From assembly GCF_004168585.1 (NCBI RefSeq), contig NZ_PGVH01000017.1, positions 76,097 through 140,096 of the forward strand: a DNA stretch of 64,000 nt. Reading direction: 5' to 3'. The stretch comes from Shewanella sp. OPT22. Lineage in GTDB: Bacteria; Pseudomonadota; Gammaproteobacteria; Enterobacterales; Shewanellaceae. Shown in pieces: positions 39,367-50,996 of this stretch. Below the pieces are notes generated by a model. The model ran no database searches. It was not told the origin of the DNA and saw nothing but the letters and a program-made list of their open reading frames with translations. The position numbers were made by a program, and so were the translations under genes. How positions within the stretch are numbered: position 1 is the stretch's first letter; the number at the start of each line of letters is the position of its first letter.

Positions 39367-39665
39367 TCCGCGAAGAACGTTTGCTAAAAGTTATTCTGGC
39401 ACCACACGTCTCTGAAAAGAGTACTGTTAATGCTGAGAAAACGAACACTGTAGTTTTCCGTGTAGCAACTGATGCCACTAAAGCTGAAATTAAAGCTGCA
39501 GTAGCTCAATTGTTTGAAGTTGAAGTTAAGACTGTTCGCACTTTGGTTAACAAAGGCAAAACTAAGCGTCACGGTGCCCGCATGGGTCGTCGTAGCGATT
39601 GGAAAAAAGCCTACGTTACTTTAGCTGACGGTGCAGACCTCGACTTCGTCGGCGGCGCTGAGTAA
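39363..39665 (+). CDS. rplW: 50S ribosomal protein L23
   Basis: 100 residues: [12 protein letters not shown] at the N-terminus and [28 protein letters not shown] in outline near the middle identify L23. It sits at the tunnel exit and is the docking site for trigger factor and SRP. Translationally coupled to rplD by a 4-base overlap. Confidence 0.98.
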   Translation: MIREERLLKVILAPHVSEKSTVNAEKTNTVVFRVATDATKAEIKAAVAQLFEVEVKTVRTLVNKGKTKRHGARMGRRSDWKKAYVTLADGADLDFVGGAE

Positions 39666-39682
39666 GCAAAGGAGATTAAACA

Positions 39683-40800
<1,118 letters not shown>

Positions 40801-40815
40801 TACGGGAGATTAAAG

Positions 40816-41148
40816 ATGGAAGTTTTAGCTAAACATCGCTATGCCCGTACGTCGCCTCAGAAAGCTCGCTTAGTGGCTGATCAAGTTCGTGGATTACCTG
40901 TTGCTAAAGCGCTGGAAATCCTGACCTTCAGCCCTAAGAAAGCGGCCGTACTGGTTAAGAAAGTACTTAATTCAGCTATCGCAAATGCGGAGCACAATGA
41001 AGGTGCTGATATCGACGAGCTAATCGTTGGTAAAGTCTTCGTTGATGAAGCTCCAACTATGAAGCGTATCAGACCACGTGCTAAAGGCCGTGCTGACCGT
41101 ATCATCAAGCGTACCAGCCACATCACTGTGGTTGTAGCAGATCGCTAG
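40816..41148 (+). CDS. rplV: 50S ribosomal protein L22
   Basis: 110 residues. [19 protein letters not shown] at the N-terminus and the long beta hairpin with [18 protein letters not shown], which lines the exit tunnel near the macrolide site, identify L22. No deletion is seen in that hairpin. Confidence 0.98.
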   Translation: MEVLAKHRYARTSPQKARLVADQVRGLPVAKALEILTFSPKKAAVLVKKVLNSAIANAEHNEGADIDELIVGKVFVDEAPTMKRIRPRAKGRADRIIKRTSHITVVVADR

Positions 41149-41157
41149 GAGAGAGTA

Positions 41158-41844
41158 ATGGGACAGAAAGTACATCCAAATGGTATCCGTCTGGGTATCA
41201 CCAAACCTTGGATCTCTACCTGGTACGCTGATAAGAGTGATTATGCAGCAAACCTAGATAGCGACTGGGAAGTTCGCCAGTTTCTTTTCAAGAAACTAAA
41301 AGCAGCTTCAGTATCCAAGATTGTTATCGAGCGTCCAGCGAAAAGCATCCGCGTTACGATTCACACTGCCCGTCCAGGTGTTGTGATTGGTAAGAAAGGT
41401 GAAGACGTTGAAGTGCTACGTAAGACTGTGTCAAAAATGACTGGTACTACAGCACAAATCAACATCGCTGAGATCCGTAAGCCAGAACTTGATGCAAAAC
41501 TTGTTGCTGACTCTATTGCACAGCAATTAGAGCGTCGTGTTATGTTCCGTCGTGCTATGAAGCGTGCGGTACAAAATGCAATGCGCATTGGCGCACAAGG
41601 TATCAAAGTTCAAGTAGGCGGCCGTTTAGGCGGTGCTGAAATCGCACGTTCTGAGTGGTATCGTGAAGGTCGTGTACCTCTACACACTCTTCGTGCTGAT
41701 ATCGACTACGCTACTGCAGAAGCTCACACCCAATACGGTGTAATTGGTATTAAAGTTTGGATCTTCAAAGGTGAAGTTCTAGACGGAATCATGCCAAAAC
41801 TAGAAGAGCCGAAGCAGCCAAAGCGCAAGCCTCGTGGTAAATAG
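41158..41844 (+). CDS. rpsC: 30S ribosomal protein S3
   Basis: 228 residues. [13 protein letters not shown] opens the protein; the KH domain has [16 protein letters not shown] near residue 77, and the C-terminal domain [21 protein letters not shown]3 helps form the mRNA entry site with S4 and S5. 9 bp after rplV. Confidence 0.98.
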   Translation: MGQKVHPNGIRLGITKPWISTWYADKSDYAANLDSDWEVRQFLFKKLKAASVSKIVIERPAKSIRVTIHTARPGVVIGKKGEDVEVLRKTVSKMTGTTAQINIAEIRKPELDAKLVADSIAQQLERRVMFRRAMKRAVQNAMRIGAQGIKVQVGGRLGGAEIARSEWYREGRVPLHTLRADIDYATAEAHTQYGVIGIKVWIFKGEVLDGIMPKLEEPKQPKRKPRGK

Positions 41845-41855
41845 GAGAGCCTTCA

Positions 41856-42266
41856 ATGCTGCAACCTAAACGAATGAAGTTTCGCAAGATGCACAAAGGC
41901 CGCAACCGCGGTCTTGGTAAAGGCACTGAAGTAAGCTTCGGTGACTTCGGTTTGAAAGCAGTTGGACGTGGTCGTCTAACAGCTCGTCAAATCGAATCTG
42001 CGCGTCGTGCAATGACTCGTCACATTAAACGTCAAGGACAAATTTGGATTCGAGTTTTCCCTGACAAGCCAATTACCTCTAAGCCTCTTGAAGTGCGTAT
42101 GGGTAAAGGTAAAGGTAACGTTGAATACTGGGTATGTCAGATTCAACCTGGTAAGGTTCTTTATGAGATGAATGGTGTGAACGAAGAGCTAGCGCGTGAA
42201 GCGTTTACTCTTGCTGCTGCCAAGCTTCCAATTAAGACTACCTTCGTAACTAAGACGGTGATGTAA
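41856..42266 (+). CDS. rplP: 50S ribosomal protein L16
   Basis: 136 residues. [17 protein letters not shown] at the start and [19 protein letters not shown] are diagnostic. L16 organises the A-site tRNA elbow region. Its arginine and methionine positions that are modified in E. coli were not assessed. The last base of its TAA is the first base of the rpmC ATG. Confidence 0.98.
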   Translation: MLQPKRMKFRKMHKGRNRGLGKGTEVSFGDFGLKAVGRGRLTARQIESARRAMTRHIKRQGQIWIRVFPDKPITSKPLEVRMGKGKGNVEYWVCQIQPGKVLYEMNGVNEELAREAFTLAAAKLPIKTTFVTKTVM

Positions 42267-42457
42267 TGAAAGCGAGCGAACTAAGAGAAAAAAGCGTTGA
42301 AGATTTAAACGCTGAATTACTTGGTCTGCTGCGTGAGCAGTTCAACCTGCGCATGCAACACGCTACTGGCCAGTTGACTCAAACGACTCAACTGAAAACA
42401 GTACGTCGCAACATTGCGCGTGTTAAGACCATTATTACTTCTAAGGCGGGTGCATAA
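42266..42457 (+). CDS. rpmC: 50S ribosomal protein L29
   Basis: 63 residues, two helices: [20 protein letters not shown] and [15 protein letters not shown]. Located near the tunnel exit next to L23. Overlaps both neighbours by one base (TAATG junctions), implying coupled translation. Confidence 0.97.
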   Translation: MKASELREKSVEDLNAELLGLLREQFNLRMQHATGQLTQTTQLKTVRRNIARVKTIITSKAGA

Positions 42458-42705
42458 TGTCTGATAAAATCCGTACATTACTAGGCCGCGTAACTAGCGA
42501 CAAAATGGACAAGTCTATTACTGTTGCTGTTGAGCGCCAAGTAAAACACCCTATCTACGGGAAGTATATTAAACGTACTACTAAGATCCATGCACACGAT
42601 GAGCAAAATGTGTGTAAAGAAGGCGATATCGTTACTATTAGCGAATGTCGTCCTCTATCTAAGACTAAGTCTTGGACATTGGTTGAAGTAGTTACAAAAG
42701 CCTAA
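42457..42705 (+). CDS. rpsQ: 30S ribosomal protein S17
   Basis: 82 residues with the OB-fold S17 signature [18 protein letters not shown] and [14 protein letters not shown]. Primary 16S-binding protein. Last gene of the S10 operon; a terminator follows, as expected for the S10/spc boundary. Confidence 0.97.
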   Translation: MSDKIRTLLGRVTSDKMDKSITVAVERQVKHPIYGKYIKRTTKIHAHDEQNVCKEGDIVTISECRPLSKTKSWTLVEVVTKA

Positions 42706-42722
42706 TTTTTAGGCTTTTAGTG

Positions 42723-42756
42723 AAACGGCTCCAACTTTTGGGGCCGTTTGTTTTTT
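42723..42756 (+). terminator. S10 operon terminator
   Basis: AAACGGCTCC pairs with GGGGCCGTTT (one wobble) around AACTTTT, followed by six T. It lies 18 bp after the rpsQ stop and divides the S10 and spc operons. Confidence 0.88.
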
Positions 42757-42762
42757 AATTAC

Positions 42763-42800
42763 TACCTATTCCCAAATTATGGTGGTATACTTGCGCGCCA
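42763..42800 (+). promoter_or_regulatory. spc operon promoter
   Basis: TATACT at 42786-42791 followed by the GC-rich TGCGCGCC discriminator, close in layout to the E. coli spc promoter (-10 then TGCCGCGCC). No good -35 hexamer is visible at 16-18 bp, so the upstream boundary is approximate. Confidence 0.6.
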
Positions 42801-42887
42801 TTTTTGACCAAATGTGTTCAAAAATTGGTGAATGTATGCCCTAATAATTAAGGGCTTTTGTGTAGTAACGATAGCGGAGCACTTGAA

Positions 42888-43256
42888 ATGATCCAAATGC
42901 AATCGCAGCTTGAAGTGGCCGATAATAGCGGTGCGCGTAGAGTTCAATGTATTAAGGTCTTGGGTGGCTCTCATCGTCGTTATGCCGGGATCGGCGACAT
43001 CATCAAAGTTTCTGTAAAAGAAGCGATTCCTCGCGCTAAAGCGAAGAAAGGTGATGTGTATAACGCGGTGGTAGTCCGTACTAAGAAAGGCGTACGTCGT
43101 CCAGATGGTTCTGTCATTCGCTTCGATCGGAATGCAGCGGTATTGCTTAACGCAAACCTTGCACCGATTGGTACTCGTATCTTTGGCCCAGTGACACGTG
43201 AATTGCGTAATGATCAATTCATGAAAATTGTCTCGCTGGCACCAGAAGTACTGTAA
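42888..43256 (+). CDS. rplN: 50S ribosomal protein L14
   Basis: 122 residues from the ATG that begins [18 protein letters not shown], the universal L14 start; an in-frame TTG 30 bp upstream gives an unneeded extension and is rejected. [15 protein letters not shown] closes the protein. L14 forms part of intersubunit bridges with 16S helix 14. First gene of the spc operon, with a GGAG-type site upstream. Confidence 0.97.
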   Translation: MIQMQSQLEVADNSGARRVQCIKVLGGSHRRYAGIGDIIKVSVKEAIPRAKAKKGDVYNAVVVRTKKGVRRPDGSVIRFDRNAAVLLNANLAPIGTRIFGPVTRELRNDQFMKIVSLAPEVL

Positions 43257-43267
43257 GGAGCTTCAAA

Positions 43268-43582
43268 ATGGCAGCAAAAATCCGTCGTGAAGACGAAGTA
43301 GTCGTACTGACAGGTAAAGACAAGGGAAAAACTGGTAAAGTTACCCAAGTTTTATCTAACGGTAAAATGTTTGTAGAAGGCGTTAATCTTGTCAAGAAAC
43401 ACCAGAAACCAAACCCTCAATTGGGTGTTCAAGGTGGTATTGTTGATAAAGAAGCACCAATTCAAGCATCAAATGTAGCGATCGTAAACCCTGCCACTGG
43501 CAAGGCTGATCGTGTTGGTTTCCGATTCGAAGATGGCAAGAAAGTCCGCTTCTTCAAATCGAACAGTGAACTCGTTAAGTAA
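43268..43582 (+). CDS. rplX: 50S ribosomal protein L24
   Basis: 104 residues with the KOW motif near the N-terminus, [18 protein letters not shown], and [12 protein letters not shown]. An assembly initiator of the 50S subunit. In E. coli, S8 represses the spc operon by binding mRNA near the rplX/rplE junction; the 12-bp gap to rplE here leaves the possible site within coding DNA. Confidence 0.97.
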   Translation: MAAKIRREDEVVVLTGKDKGKTGKVTQVLSNGKMFVEGVNLVKKHQKPNPQLGVQGGIVDKEAPIQASNVAIVNPATGKADRVGFRFEDGKKVRFFKSNSELVK

Positions 43583-43594
43583 TTGGAGTAAACG

Positions 43595-44134
43595 ATGGCG
43601 AAACTGCATGATAGATATAAAGAGACTGTGATTGCTGAACTTGCTAAAAAGTTTGGTTATACCAGTGTCATGCAAGTCCCTCGGGTTGAGAAAATCACCC
43701 TGAACATGGGTGTAGGCGAAGCTGTTGCAGATAAGAAAGTTATGGAGCATGCGCTTCGTGACATGACTGCAATCGCTGGTCAAAAACCAGTAGTAACTGT
43801 AGCTCGTAAATCAGTTGCTGGTTTTAAAATCCGTGAAGGCTACCCTATTGGCTGTAAAGTTACCCTACGCGGTGAGCGTATGTGGGAATTCTTAGAGCGT
43901 TTAGTTGACATTGCAATTCCACGTATTCGTGATTTCCGTGGCATGAGCGCTAAAGCGTTTGATGGCCGTGGTAACTATGCAATGGGTGTTCGTGAGCAAA
44001 TCATCTTCCCAGAAATCGATTATGATAAAATCGATAAAATTCGTGGCATGGACATCGTTATTACGACGTCTGCTAAGAATGACGAAGAAGGTCGTGCTCT
44101 ATTGGACGCATTCAACTTCCCATTTAAGAAATAA
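43595..44134 (+). CDS. rplE: 50S ribosomal protein L5
   Basis: 179 residues. [21 protein letters not shown] in outline near residue 25 and [19 protein letters not shown] near residue 129 identify L5, which binds 5S rRNA and contacts S13 and P-site tRNA. TTGGAG precedes the ATG. Confidence 0.98.
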   Translation: MAKLHDRYKETVIAELAKKFGYTSVMQVPRVEKITLNMGVGEAVADKKVMEHALRDMTAIAGQKPVVTVARKSVAGFKIREGYPIGCKVTLRGERMWEFLERLVDIAIPRIRDFRGMSAKAFDGRGNYAMGVREQIIFPEIDYDKIDKIRGMDIVITTSAKNDEEGRALLDAFNFPFKK

Positions 44135-44144
44135 GGGTAGCGTA

Positions 44145-44450
44145 ATGGCAAAAAGTTCTATGAAGGCACGTGAAGATAAACGTGCAAAGCTCGTAGCAAA
44201 ATATGCTGAAAAACGTGCAGCGCTTAAGGCATTAATTGCTAACCCAAACACTTCTGAAGAAGAGCGTTGGGATGCAGTTCTTAAGCTACAATCTCTACCA
44301 CGTGATTCAAGCAGTGCGCGTCAGCGTAACCGCTGTAATCAAACTGGTCGCCCACATGGTTACTTACGTAAGTTCGGCTTAAGCCGTATTAAATTACGTG
44401 AAGCAACAATGCGTGGTGAAGTTCCTGGTCTGCGTAAGGCCAGCTGGTAA
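44145..44450 (+). CDS. rpsN: 30S ribosomal protein S14
   Basis: 101 residues from [15 protein letters not shown]. This is the zinc-free (C-minus) long form: the central [23 protein letters not shown] has a single Cys instead of the four Cys of the short form. Longer in-frame upstream readings overlap rplE and are rejected. Ends GLRKASW, as is usual. Confidence 0.97.
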   Translation: MAKSSMKAREDKRAKLVAKYAEKRAALKALIANPNTSEEERWDAVLKLQSLPRDSSSARQRNRCNQTGRPHGYLRKFGLSRIKLREATMRGEVPGLRKASW

Positions 44451-44472
44451 TTACTGTACGGAGTAAGCTAAT

Positions 44473-44865
44473 ATGAGCATGCAAGATCCTATTGCGGATA
44501 TGTTAACCCGTATTCGTAACGGCCAAGCTGCTAACAAAGTATCTGTAACTATGCCTTCTGCAAAGCTGAAAATCGCTCTTGCAAAAGTCTTAAAAGACGA
44601 AGGTTATATCACAGACTACGCCGTAGCAGATGAAGCTAAGCCAGAATTGGAAGTTACTTTAAAGTATTTCCAAGGCAAACCAGTCGTTGAGACTATCCAA
44701 CGTGTATCACGTCCAGGTCTTCGTATTTACAAAGGTAAAGACGAACTTCCTAAAGTGATGGCCGGATTGGGTGTCGCAATTGTGTCCACTTCTAAAGGTT
44801 TGATGACTGATAGAGCTGCTCGCCAAGCTGGCATGGGCGGCGAAGTTATCTGCTACGTAGCGTAA
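44473..44865 (+). CDS. rpsH: 30S ribosomal protein S8
   Basis: 130 residues. [18 protein letters not shown] at the N-terminus and the C-terminal [18 protein letters not shown] identify S8, a primary 16S central-domain binder and, in E. coli, the translational repressor of the spc operon. Confidence 0.98.
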   Translation: MSMQDPIADMLTRIRNGQAANKVSVTMPSAKLKIALAKVLKDEGYITDYAVADEAKPELEVTLKYFQGKPVVETIQRVSRPGLRIYKGKDELPKVMAGLGVAIVSTSKGLMTDRAARQAGMGGEVICYVA

Positions 44866-44875
44866 GGAGCAAGCA

Positions 44876-45409
44876 ATGTCTCGTGTAGCAAAAGCACCAG
44901 TCGCTATTCCTGCGGGCGTAGAGGTGACAGTAAATGGTCAAGCTGTTAGCGTTAAAGGCGCTAAGGGCACCTTAACTCGTGAAATCAACAGCGCTGTAAC
45001 TGTTACTGTTGAAGGTACGGAAGTCAAAGTAGCTCCTGTAGATGGCGTAGCCAATGCATGGGCACAAGCGGGTACAGCTCGCGCTTTGATCAACAACATG
45101 GTCATCGGTACTTCTGAAGGTTTTCAGAAGAAACTGACTTTGATCGGTGTTGGTTACCGTGCAAAAGTTGCAGGCAAGGGTGTTGACCTAACTTTAGGTT
45201 TCTCACATCCTTTGGTTCACGAACTTCCTGAAGGCGTTAAAGCTGAATGCCCTAGCCAAACTGAAATCGTACTTACGGGTACTGATAAGCAGTTGGTTGG
45301 TCAAGTTGCAGCTGAAATTCGCGGCTACCGTCCACCAGAGCCTTATAAAGGTAAAGGTGTTCGTTACGCTGATGAGAATGTACGCCGTAAAGAGGCTAAG
45401 AAGAAGTAA
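44876..45409 (+). CDS. rplF: 50S ribosomal protein L6
   Basis: 177 residues in two duplicated RRM-like halves. [19 protein letters not shown] begins the first, and the C-terminal [19 protein letters not shown] is diagnostic. Located near the factor-binding site. 10 bp after rpsH. Confidence 0.98.
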   Translation: MSRVAKAPVAIPAGVEVTVNGQAVSVKGAKGTLTREINSAVTVTVEGTEVKVAPVDGVANAWAQAGTARALINNMVIGTSEGFQKKLTLIGVGYRAKVAGKGVDLTLGFSHPLVHELPEGVKAECPSQTEIVLTGTDKQLVGQVAAEIRGYRPPEPYKGKGVRYADENVRRKEAKKK

Positions 45410-45420
45410 GGTAACGCGAT

Positions 45421-45771
45421 ATGGATAAGAAAACATCTCGCTTGCGTCGTGCTACTCGCGCCCGCAAGAAGATCCTTGAACTGGGCGTTAACCGTCTGGT
45501 CATACATCGTACGCCGCGTCACATTTACGCTCAGGTTATTGATTCTGAGGCAAATGTACTAGTTTCTGCTTCAACTGTTGAAAAAGCAGTTAAAGAAGCA
45601 GTTAAAAGCACTGGTAACGTTGACGCAGCTAAAGCAGTAGGTAAAACTGTTGCTGAACGTGCGGTAGAGAAAGGCGTAACTACGGTTGCGTTTGACCGTT
45701 CTGGTTTTAAGTATCATGGTCGTGTAGCAGCGTTAGCTGATGCCGCTCGTGAAGCTGGCCTGAAGTTCTAA
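45421..45771 (+). CDS. rplR: 50S ribosomal protein L18
   Basis: 116 residues. [19 protein letters not shown] near residue 27 and [27 protein letters not shown] ending (two parts) identify L18, a 5S rRNA binding protein of the central protuberance. 11 bp after rplF. Confidence 0.97.
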   Translation: MDKKTSRLRRATRARKKILELGVNRLVIHRTPRHIYAQVIDSEANVLVSASTVEKAVKEAVKSTGNVDAAKAVGKTVAERAVEKGVTTVAFDRSGFKYHGRVAALADAAREAGLKF

Positions 45772-45786
45772 AGGAGTTATAAAATT

Positions 45787-46290
45787 ATGGCTAAATTAGA
45801 AACTCAGCAAAAAGACGATCTGCAAGAAAAATTAGTTGCAGTAAATCGTGTTTCTAAAGTGGTAAAAGGTGGTCGCATCTTTAGTTTTACTGCACTAACA
45901 GTAGTTGGTGACGGTAACGGTAAAGTTGGCTTCGGCTATGGCAAGGCTCGTGAAGTACCTGCTGCGATTCAAAAAGCGATGGAGAAAGCTCGTCGTAATA
46001 TCGTAACTGTTCAATTGAACGCTGGTACTTTGCATCACCCGATTAAAGGCCGTCACTCAGGTTCGCAAGTTTATATGCAACCAGCAAGTGAAGGTACTGG
46101 TGTAATCGCCGGTGGTGCAATGCGTGCTGTTCTGGAAGTTGCAGGCGTACATAACGTACTGTCTAAAGCTTACGGTTCTACTAACCCTATCAACATCGTT
46201 CGCGCAACTGTCGACGCTCTAGTGCACATGAAGTCACCTGAGCAAATCGCAGCTAAGCGTGGTCTGAATGTTAATGATATTCAGGGGTAA
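45787..46290 (+). CDS. rpsE: 30S ribosomal protein S5
   Basis: 167 residues. An N-terminal dsRNA-binding-like domain with [20 protein letters not shown], then [20 protein letters not shown] and [21 protein letters not shown] in outline. S5 contributes to decoding fidelity and the mRNA helicase activity of the 30S. Preceded by AAAGGAG. Confidence 0.98.
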   Translation: MAKLETQQKDDLQEKLVAVNRVSKVVKGGRIFSFTALTVVGDGNGKVGFGYGKAREVPAAIQKAMEKARRNIVTVQLNAGTLHHPIKGRHSGSQVYMQPASEGTGVIAGGAMRAVLEVAGVHNVLSKAYGSTNPINIVRATVDALVHMKSPEQIAAKRGLNVNDIQG

Positions 46291-46296
46291 TGCACC

Positions 46297-46479
46297 ATGG
46301 CTAAGAAAACTATTAAAGTAACTCAAACTAAAAGTGCGATTGGTCGTTTACCAAAGCACCGTGCGTCAGTTAAAGGTCTAGGCCTTCGTCGCATTGGCCA
46401 CACTGTTGAACTTGAAGATACTCCTTCAGTTCGCGGTATGGTAAATAAAGTTTATTACATGGTATCGGTGGAGGAATAA
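46297..46479 (+). CDS. rpmD: 50S ribosomal protein L30
   Basis: 60 residues, the short bacterial form: [19 protein letters not shown] and [16 protein letters not shown]. Six bases after rpsE and directly followed by rplO, so the three should be translated as a unit. Confidence 0.97.
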   Translation: MAKKTIKVTQTKSAIGRLPKHRASVKGLGLRRIGHTVELEDTPSVRGMVNKVYYMVSVEE

Positions 46480-46480
46480 A

Positions 46481-46915
46481 ATGCAGTTAAACACTTTATC
46501 TCCAGCACCAGGTTCAAAATCAGCTAAAAAGCGTGTAGGCCGTGGTATCGGTTCTGGTCTTGGTAAGACTGGTGGTCGTGGTCACAAAGGTCAAAAGTCA
46601 CGTAGTGGCGGCGGTGTACGCGTTGGATTTGAAGGCGGTCAAATGCCTCTTAAAATCCGTTTGCCGAAGTTTGGTTTTTCTTCACGCGTTGCTCTTGTAA
46701 CAGCTGAAGTGCGCCTAGGTGAACTAGCGAAAGTTAACGGTGATGTTATTGACTTACATTCGTTGAAAGACGCAAATGTAATTACTCGCAACATCAAGTT
46801 TGCGAAAATCGTTCTTTCAGGTACCATTGAGCGCCCAGTGACCGTAAAAGGTCTGAAGGTAACCAAAGGTGCACGTGCAGCTATTGAAGCTGCCGGCGGT
46901 AAGATCGAGGAATAA
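46481..46915 (+). CDS. rplO: 50S ribosomal protein L15
   Basis: 144 residues. The Gly-rich N-terminal region ([20 protein letters not shown]) and the C-terminal [15 protein letters not shown] are diagnostic. A late-assembly protein that threads into 23S rRNA. One base after rpmD. Confidence 0.98.
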   Translation: MQLNTLSPAPGSKSAKKRVGRGIGSGLGKTGGRGHKGQKSRSGGGVRVGFEGGQMPLKIRLPKFGFSSRVALVTAEVRLGELAKVNGDVIDLHSLKDANVITRNIKFAKIVLSGTIERPVTVKGLKVTKGARAAIEAAGGKIEE

Positions 46916-46921
46916 TCGTCA

Positions 46922-48262
46922 ATGGCAAAACCAGGACTTGATTTAAAAAGCGCGAAAGGCGGACTATCAGAATTGAAAGCTCGTCTCCTGTTCGTGATTG
47001 GTGCAATTATCGTTTTCAGAGCGGGTTCATTTGTACCAATTCCTGGTATTGACGCTGCTGTTTTAGCAGAGCTCTTCGCTCAGCAGAAGGGTACTATCTT
47101 AGGCATGTTTAACATGTTCTCTGGTGGTGCTCTTGAGCGTGCCTCTATTTTTGCATTGGGAATCATGCCGTATATTTCGGCGTCGATCATCATGCAGTTA
47201 TTGACTGTTGTGCATCCAGCACTGGCTGAATTGAAAAAAGAAGGTGAGTCTGGACGTAAAAAAATTAGTCAATATACAAGATACGGCACGTTAGTATTAG
47301 CGACTTTCCAGTCAATTGGTATTGCGACTGGTCTACCTAACTTAGTACCAGGTCTAGTAGTTAACTTAGGCTTCGGTTTTTACTTTGTTGCGGTAGTGAG
47401 CTTAGTATCAGGGACGATGTTCTTGATGTGGCTCGGAGAGCAAATTACTGAGCGCGGGATTGGTAATGGTATCTCGATTCTTATTTTCGCAGGTATTGTT
47501 GCTGGCTTACCTTCTGCTATTGGTCAAACGGCCGAGCAGGCGCGTCAAGGTGACTTGAATGTATTAGTACTGTTGCTACTTGCAGTGATTGTGTTTGCAG
47601 TCACATATTTTGTGGTATTTGTAGAGCGCGGTCAGCGCCGCATTGTGGTAAACTACGCCAAGCGTCAGCAAGGTCGTAAAGTTTTCGCAGCGCAAAGTAC
47701 TCACTTGCCGTTGAAACTCAACATGGCAGGTGTAATACCACCAATTTTTGCATCCAGCATTATTTTGTTTCCAGGCACACTGGCTCAGTGGTTTGGTCAA
47801 AATGAGTCTATGGCATGGCTGAGTGATATTTCACTGGCTGTATCGCCTGGACAACCGCTGTATTCATTATTGTACGCAACGGCTATTATCTTCTTCTGCT
47901 TCTTTTACACGGCATTGGTTTTCAATCCGCGTGAAACAGCTGATAACTTGAAGAAGAGTGGTGCATTCATTCCTGGGATACGTCCTGGAGAACAGACTTC
48001 GCGTTACATTGATAAAGTAATGACCCGCCTTACATTGGCAGGTGCGTTATACATTACCTTTATCTGCCTAATTCCGGAGTTCATGTTAATCGCTTGGAAA
48101 GTACAATTTTACTTCGGCGGTACTTCACTACTTATTATGGTAGTGGTGATCATGGACTTCATGGCTCAGGTGCAGACCCATATGATGTCACATCAGTATG
48201 AGTCTGTGATGAAGAAAGCGAATTTAGTGAATAAAGCGAATTTAGATCGCTTTGGTCGCTAG
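46922..48262 (+). CDS. secY: protein translocase subunit SecY
   Basis: 446 residues with ten predicted membrane segments, the central channel of the Sec translocon. Recognisable features are the N-terminal [20 protein letters not shown], the plug/TM2 region [19 protein letters not shown], the cytoplasmic loop [20 protein letters not shown] and [20 protein letters not shown]. Six bases after rplO in the spc operon, as in most bacteria. All the exported proteins in this window with signal peptides depend on it. Confidence 0.98.
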   Translation: MAKPGLDLKSAKGGLSELKARLLFVIGAIIVFRAGSFVPIPGIDAAVLAELFAQQKGTILGMFNMFSGGALERASIFALGIMPYISASIIMQLLTVVHPALAELKKEGESGRKKISQYTRYGTLVLATFQSIGIATGLPNLVPGLVVNLGFGFYFVAVVSLVSGTMFLMWLGEQITERGIGNGISILIFAGIVAGLPSAIGQTAEQARQGDLNVLVLLLLAVIVFAVTYFVVFVERGQRRIVVNYAKRQQGRKVFAAQSTHLPLKLNMAGVIPPIFASSIILFPGTLAQWFGQNESMAWLSDISLAVSPGQPLYSLLYATAIIFFCFFYTALVFNPRETADNLKKSGAFIPGIRPGEQTSRYIDKVMTRLTLAGALYITFICLIPEFMLIAWKVQFYFGGTSLLIMVVVIMDFMAQVQTHMMSHQYESVMKKANLVNKANLDRFGR

Positions 48263-48282
48263 TCGCATAACGGAGTGATGAA

Positions 48283-48396
48283 ATGAAAGTTCGAGCTTCC
48301 GTGAAGAAGATCTGCCGTAATTGCAAGATCGTCAAGCGTAGTGGCGTTGTACGCGTAATTTGTGTTGAACCAAAACACAAACAGCGTCAAGGCTAA
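48283..48396 (+). CDS. rpmJ: 50S ribosomal protein L36
   Basis: A 37-residue protein starting [15 protein letters not shown] and ending PKHKQRQG. The zinc ligands Cys11, Cys14, Cys27 and His32 are all present, so this is the zinc-binding form. It is the last gene of the spc operon, 20 bp after secY, with GGAGTG before the ATG. Confidence 0.97.
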   Translation: MKVRASVKKICRNCKIVKRSGVVRVICVEPKHKQRQG

Positions 48397-48407
48397 AAAA
48401 AGATAGT

Positions 48408-48445
48408 TTGGTCGGTTTGGATGAAATAACATCCAAACTGGCCAA
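48408..48445 (+). other. 16-bp stem-loop between rpmJ and rpsM
   Basis: The arms 48408-48423 and 48430-48445 pair over 16 bp (core GTTTGGATG/CATCCAAAC, with two G-U pairs outside it) around an AAATAA loop. An A run, not a T run, follows on this strand. It may be a processing or partial termination hairpin at the spc/alpha boundary. Confidence 0.6.
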
Positions 48446-48457
48446 AAAATAATTGCA

Positions 48458-48535
48458 AAACTGTTATCTGTCGAGTATCCTTTCGGGCTTTTCGCAGATA
48501 ACCTTTAACTTGAGGAGTGCATAGTGGCCCGTATC
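48458..48535 (+). promoter_or_regulatory. alpha operon leader (S4-binding ribosome binding site)
   Basis: GTTATCTG (48463-48470) pairs with CAGATAAC (48495-48502), enclosing GAGTATCCTTTCGGGCTTTT; GAGGAGTGCATAGTGGCC covers the ribosome binding site and the GTG start. The GAGTATCC and GGAGTGCATAGTGGCC strings match what I know of the E. coli alpha operon pseudoknot, where S4 represses translation of rpsM. Confidence 0.8.
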
Positions 48536-48880
48536 GCTGGCATTAACATTCCTGATCAGAAGCACGCAGTTATCGCATTAACTGCAATCTTCGGCATCGG
48601 CAAAACAACTGCTAAAGCAATTTGTTCTGCTAGTAACATCGCTGAAGACGTGAAGATCAAGGAATTGAGCGAAGCTCAAATAGATACTCTACGCGAAGAA
48701 GTTGCCAAATACGAAGTAGAAGGTGACTTACGTCGTGAGATTTCAATGAACATCAAGCGTCTTATGGATCTTGGTTGTTATCGTGGTCTCCGCCATCGTC
48801 GTAGCCTGCCTCTCCGTGGGCAACGTACAAAGACCAATGCGCGTACGCGTAAAGGTCCACGTAAGCCAATTAGAAAGTAA
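48524..48880 (+). CDS. rpsM: 30S ribosomal protein S13
   Basis: 118 residues from a GTG start, the same unusual start as in E. coli, placed inside the S4-responsive leader. [19 protein letters not shown] begins the protein, and [20 protein letters not shown] is the C-terminal signature. S13 in the 30S head contacts L5 and P-site tRNA. First gene of the alpha operon. Confidence 0.98.
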   Translation: MARIAGINIPDQKHAVIALTAIFGIGKTTAKAICSASNIAEDVKIKELSEAQIDTLREEVAKYEVEGDLRREISMNIKRLMDLGCYRGLRHRRSLPLRGQRTKTNARTRKGPRKPIRK

Positions 48881-48897
48881 CGGGAAGGGGTTAAGCA

Positions 48898-49290
48898 ATG
48901 GCTAAAAGTCCGTCACGTTCACCGCGCAAGCGTGTACGTAAACAGATTGCTGATGGCATGGCTCATATCCATGCATCTTTCAACAATACAATTGTTACCA
49001 TTACAGATCGTCAAGGTAATGCACTAGCATGGGCAACTGCAGGTGGTTCAGGTTTCCGTGGTTCACGTAAATCTACTCCATTCGCTGCACAGGTTGCTGC
49101 TGAGCGCGCTGGTCAAGCAGCTCAAGATTATGGTGTTAAAAACCTAGAAGTTTTCGTAAAGGGTCCAGGTCCAGGTCGTGAGTCAGCCATTCGTGCGCTG
49201 AACGCTGTTGGTTATAAAATTACCAACATTACCGATGTGACGCCTATCCCGCATAACGGTTGTCGTCCTCCTAAGAAACGTCGTGTATAA
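48898..49290 (+). CDS. rpsK: 30S ribosomal protein S11
   Basis: 130 residues. [20 protein letters not shown] near residue 18 and the C-terminal [18 protein letters not shown] identify S11, on the 30S platform beside the mRNA exit. 17 bp after rpsM. Confidence 0.98.
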   Translation: MAKSPSRSPRKRVRKQIADGMAHIHASFNNTIVTITDRQGNALAWATAGGSGFRGSRKSTPFAAQVAAERAGQAAQDYGVKNLEVFVKGPGPGRESAIRALNAVGYKITNITDVTPIPHNGCRPPKKRRV

Positions 49291-49319
49291 CGCGTTAATA
49301 GGATAGTTGGAGAAAGATC

Positions 49320-49940
49320 ATGGCAAGATACTTGGGTCCTAAGCTCAAGCTCAGCCGCCGAGAAGGTACTGACCTTTTCTTAAAAAGCGGCGTGAGAGCA
49401 ATCGATTCGAAATGTAAGCTGGAACAAGCTCCAGGTCAACACGGTGCTCGTAAGCCGCGTTTGTCTGAGTATGGTATTCAGCTACGTGAGAAACAAAAAG
49501 TTCGTCGTACTTATGGTGTGCTAGAAAAGCAATTCCGTAATTACTATAAAGAAGCTGCACGCGTTAAAGGCAACACAGGTGAAAACCTTCTTCAGTTGCT
49601 AGAAACTCGCCTAGATAACGTAGTTTATCGTATGGGTTTCGGTTCAACTCGCGCAGAAGCACGTCAGCTGGTAAGTCACAAGTCAATTGTGGTTAACGGT
49701 CGTGTTGTAAACATTCCGTCATTCAAAGTGTCTGCGAATGATGTAGTAAGCATTCGCGAGAAATCACGTAAGCAAGCTCGTATTGGTGCAGCTCTAGAAG
49801 TTGCAGGCCAACGTGAGAAGCCTACATGGGTTGAAGTAGACAACGCTAAAATGGAAGGTACTTTCAAGCGCTTACCAGAGCGTAGCGACCTGTCTGCAGA
49901 CATTAACGAACAGCTGATCGTCGAGCTTTACTCTAAGTAA
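49320..49940 (+). CDS. rpsD: 30S ribosomal protein S4
   Basis: 206 residues. [20 protein letters not shown] starts the protein; the S4 RNA-binding domain is seen as [20 protein letters not shown] followed by [17 protein letters not shown]. Primary 16S 5'-domain binder, fidelity factor, and in E. coli the translational repressor of this operon. The leader upstream of rpsM fits that loop. Confidence 0.98.
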   Translation: MARYLGPKLKLSRREGTDLFLKSGVRAIDSKCKLEQAPGQHGARKPRLSEYGIQLREKQKVRRTYGVLEKQFRNYYKEAARVKGNTGENLLQLLETRLDNVVYRMGFGSTRAEARQLVSHKSIVVNGRVVNIPSFKVSANDVVSIREKSRKQARIGAALEVAGQREKPTWVEVDNAKMEGTFKRLPERSDLSADINEQLIVELYSK

Positions 49941-49964
49941 AGCTAATAAACAAGAGAGGACACA

Positions 49965-50954
49965 ATGCAGGGTTCTGTTAAAGAATTTCTTAGACCGCGT
50001 CTCGTTGATATCGAGCAGGTTAACACAACACGTGCCAAGGTTACTTTGGAGCCGCTTGAACGTGGTTTCGGTCACACTTTAGGTAACGCGTTGCGTCGCA
50101 TCCTATTGTCGTCTATGCCAGGCTGTGCAGTTACTGAAGTCGAAATCGACGGCGTACTGCATGAATACAGCAGCAAGGAAGGCGTACAAGAAGATATCCT
50201 TGAAATATTGCTTAACTTGAAGGGTCTAGCAGTACACCTCGAGGGTAAAGATGAAGCCATGCTTACTTTGAGTAAGTCAGGCGCAGGCCCTGTTACCGCA
50301 GCAGATATTACTCATGATGGTGATGTTGCTATCATGAATCCAGATCATGTTATCTGTCATTTGACTGGTAACAATGACATCAGCATGCGTATTCGTATAG
50401 AACGTGGTCGCGGTTATGTACCAGCATCTGCTCGTGCACAAACCGAAGAAGATGAACGTCCAATTGGCCGTTTATTAGTAGACGCTTCTTTCTCACCGGT
50501 TGCTCGTATTGCTTACAATGTTGAAGCAGCACGTGTTGAGCAACGCACTGACTTGGATAAGCTTGTTATTGATATGACCACTAATGGTACTATTGATCCT
50601 GAAGAAGCTATCCGTCGTTCAGCAACGATTCTTGCTGAACAGCTAGATGCATTCGTAGAATTACGTGATGTAACTGAGCCAGAGCAGAAAGAAGAGAAAC
50701 CAGAATTCGACCCGATTCTATTGCGTCCTGTCGACGATCTAGAGTTAACTGTACGTTCGGCTAACTGTTTGAAAGCCGAAGCGATTCATTACATCGGAGA
50801 TCTGGTACAGCGCACTGAAGTTGAGTTGCTAAAAACACCTAACTTAGGTAAGAAATCTCTTACTGAAATTAAGGATGTATTAGCGTCTCGCGGACTGTCG
50901 TTAGGTATGCGTCTTGAAAACTGGCCTCCAGCTAGTTTAGCAGACGACCTATAA
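49965..50954 (+). CDS. rpoA: RNA polymerase alpha subunit
   Basis: 329 residues, as in E. coli. The N-terminal dimerisation domain holds [20 protein letters not shown] near residue 28. An acidic linker ([13 protein letters not shown]) follows, and the C-terminal domain has [16 protein letters not shown] and [20 protein letters not shown], including the residues that contact UP elements and CRP. Fourth in the alpha operon, and the assembly platform for RNA polymerase. Confidence 0.99.
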   Translation: MQGSVKEFLRPRLVDIEQVNTTRAKVTLEPLERGFGHTLGNALRRILLSSMPGCAVTEVEIDGVLHEYSSKEGVQEDILEILLNLKGLAVHLEGKDEAMLTLSKSGAGPVTAADITHDGDVAIMNPDHVICHLTGNNDISMRIRIERGRGYVPASARAQTEEDERPIGRLLVDASFSPVARIAYNVEAARVEQRTDLDKLVIDMTTNGTIDPEEAIRRSATILAEQLDAFVELRDVTEPEQKEEKPEFDPILLRPVDDLELTVRSANCLKAEAIHYIGDLVQRTEVELLKTPNLGKKSLTEIKDVLASRGLSLGMRLENWPPASLADDL

Positions 50955-50996
50955 GTCCCAGGTTTTGTACAGATTTTAGGTTATAAGGATTAAGTC

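Noticed and set aside
42858..42887. TTG-initiated N-terminal extension of rplN
   Set aside because: L14 universally begins MIQ at the ATG at 42888; the extension lies in the leader.
42777..43217. 146-residue minus-strand open frame over the spc promoter and rplN
   Set aside because: It is antisense to rplN and to a clear promoter; a shadow of ribosomal codon usage.
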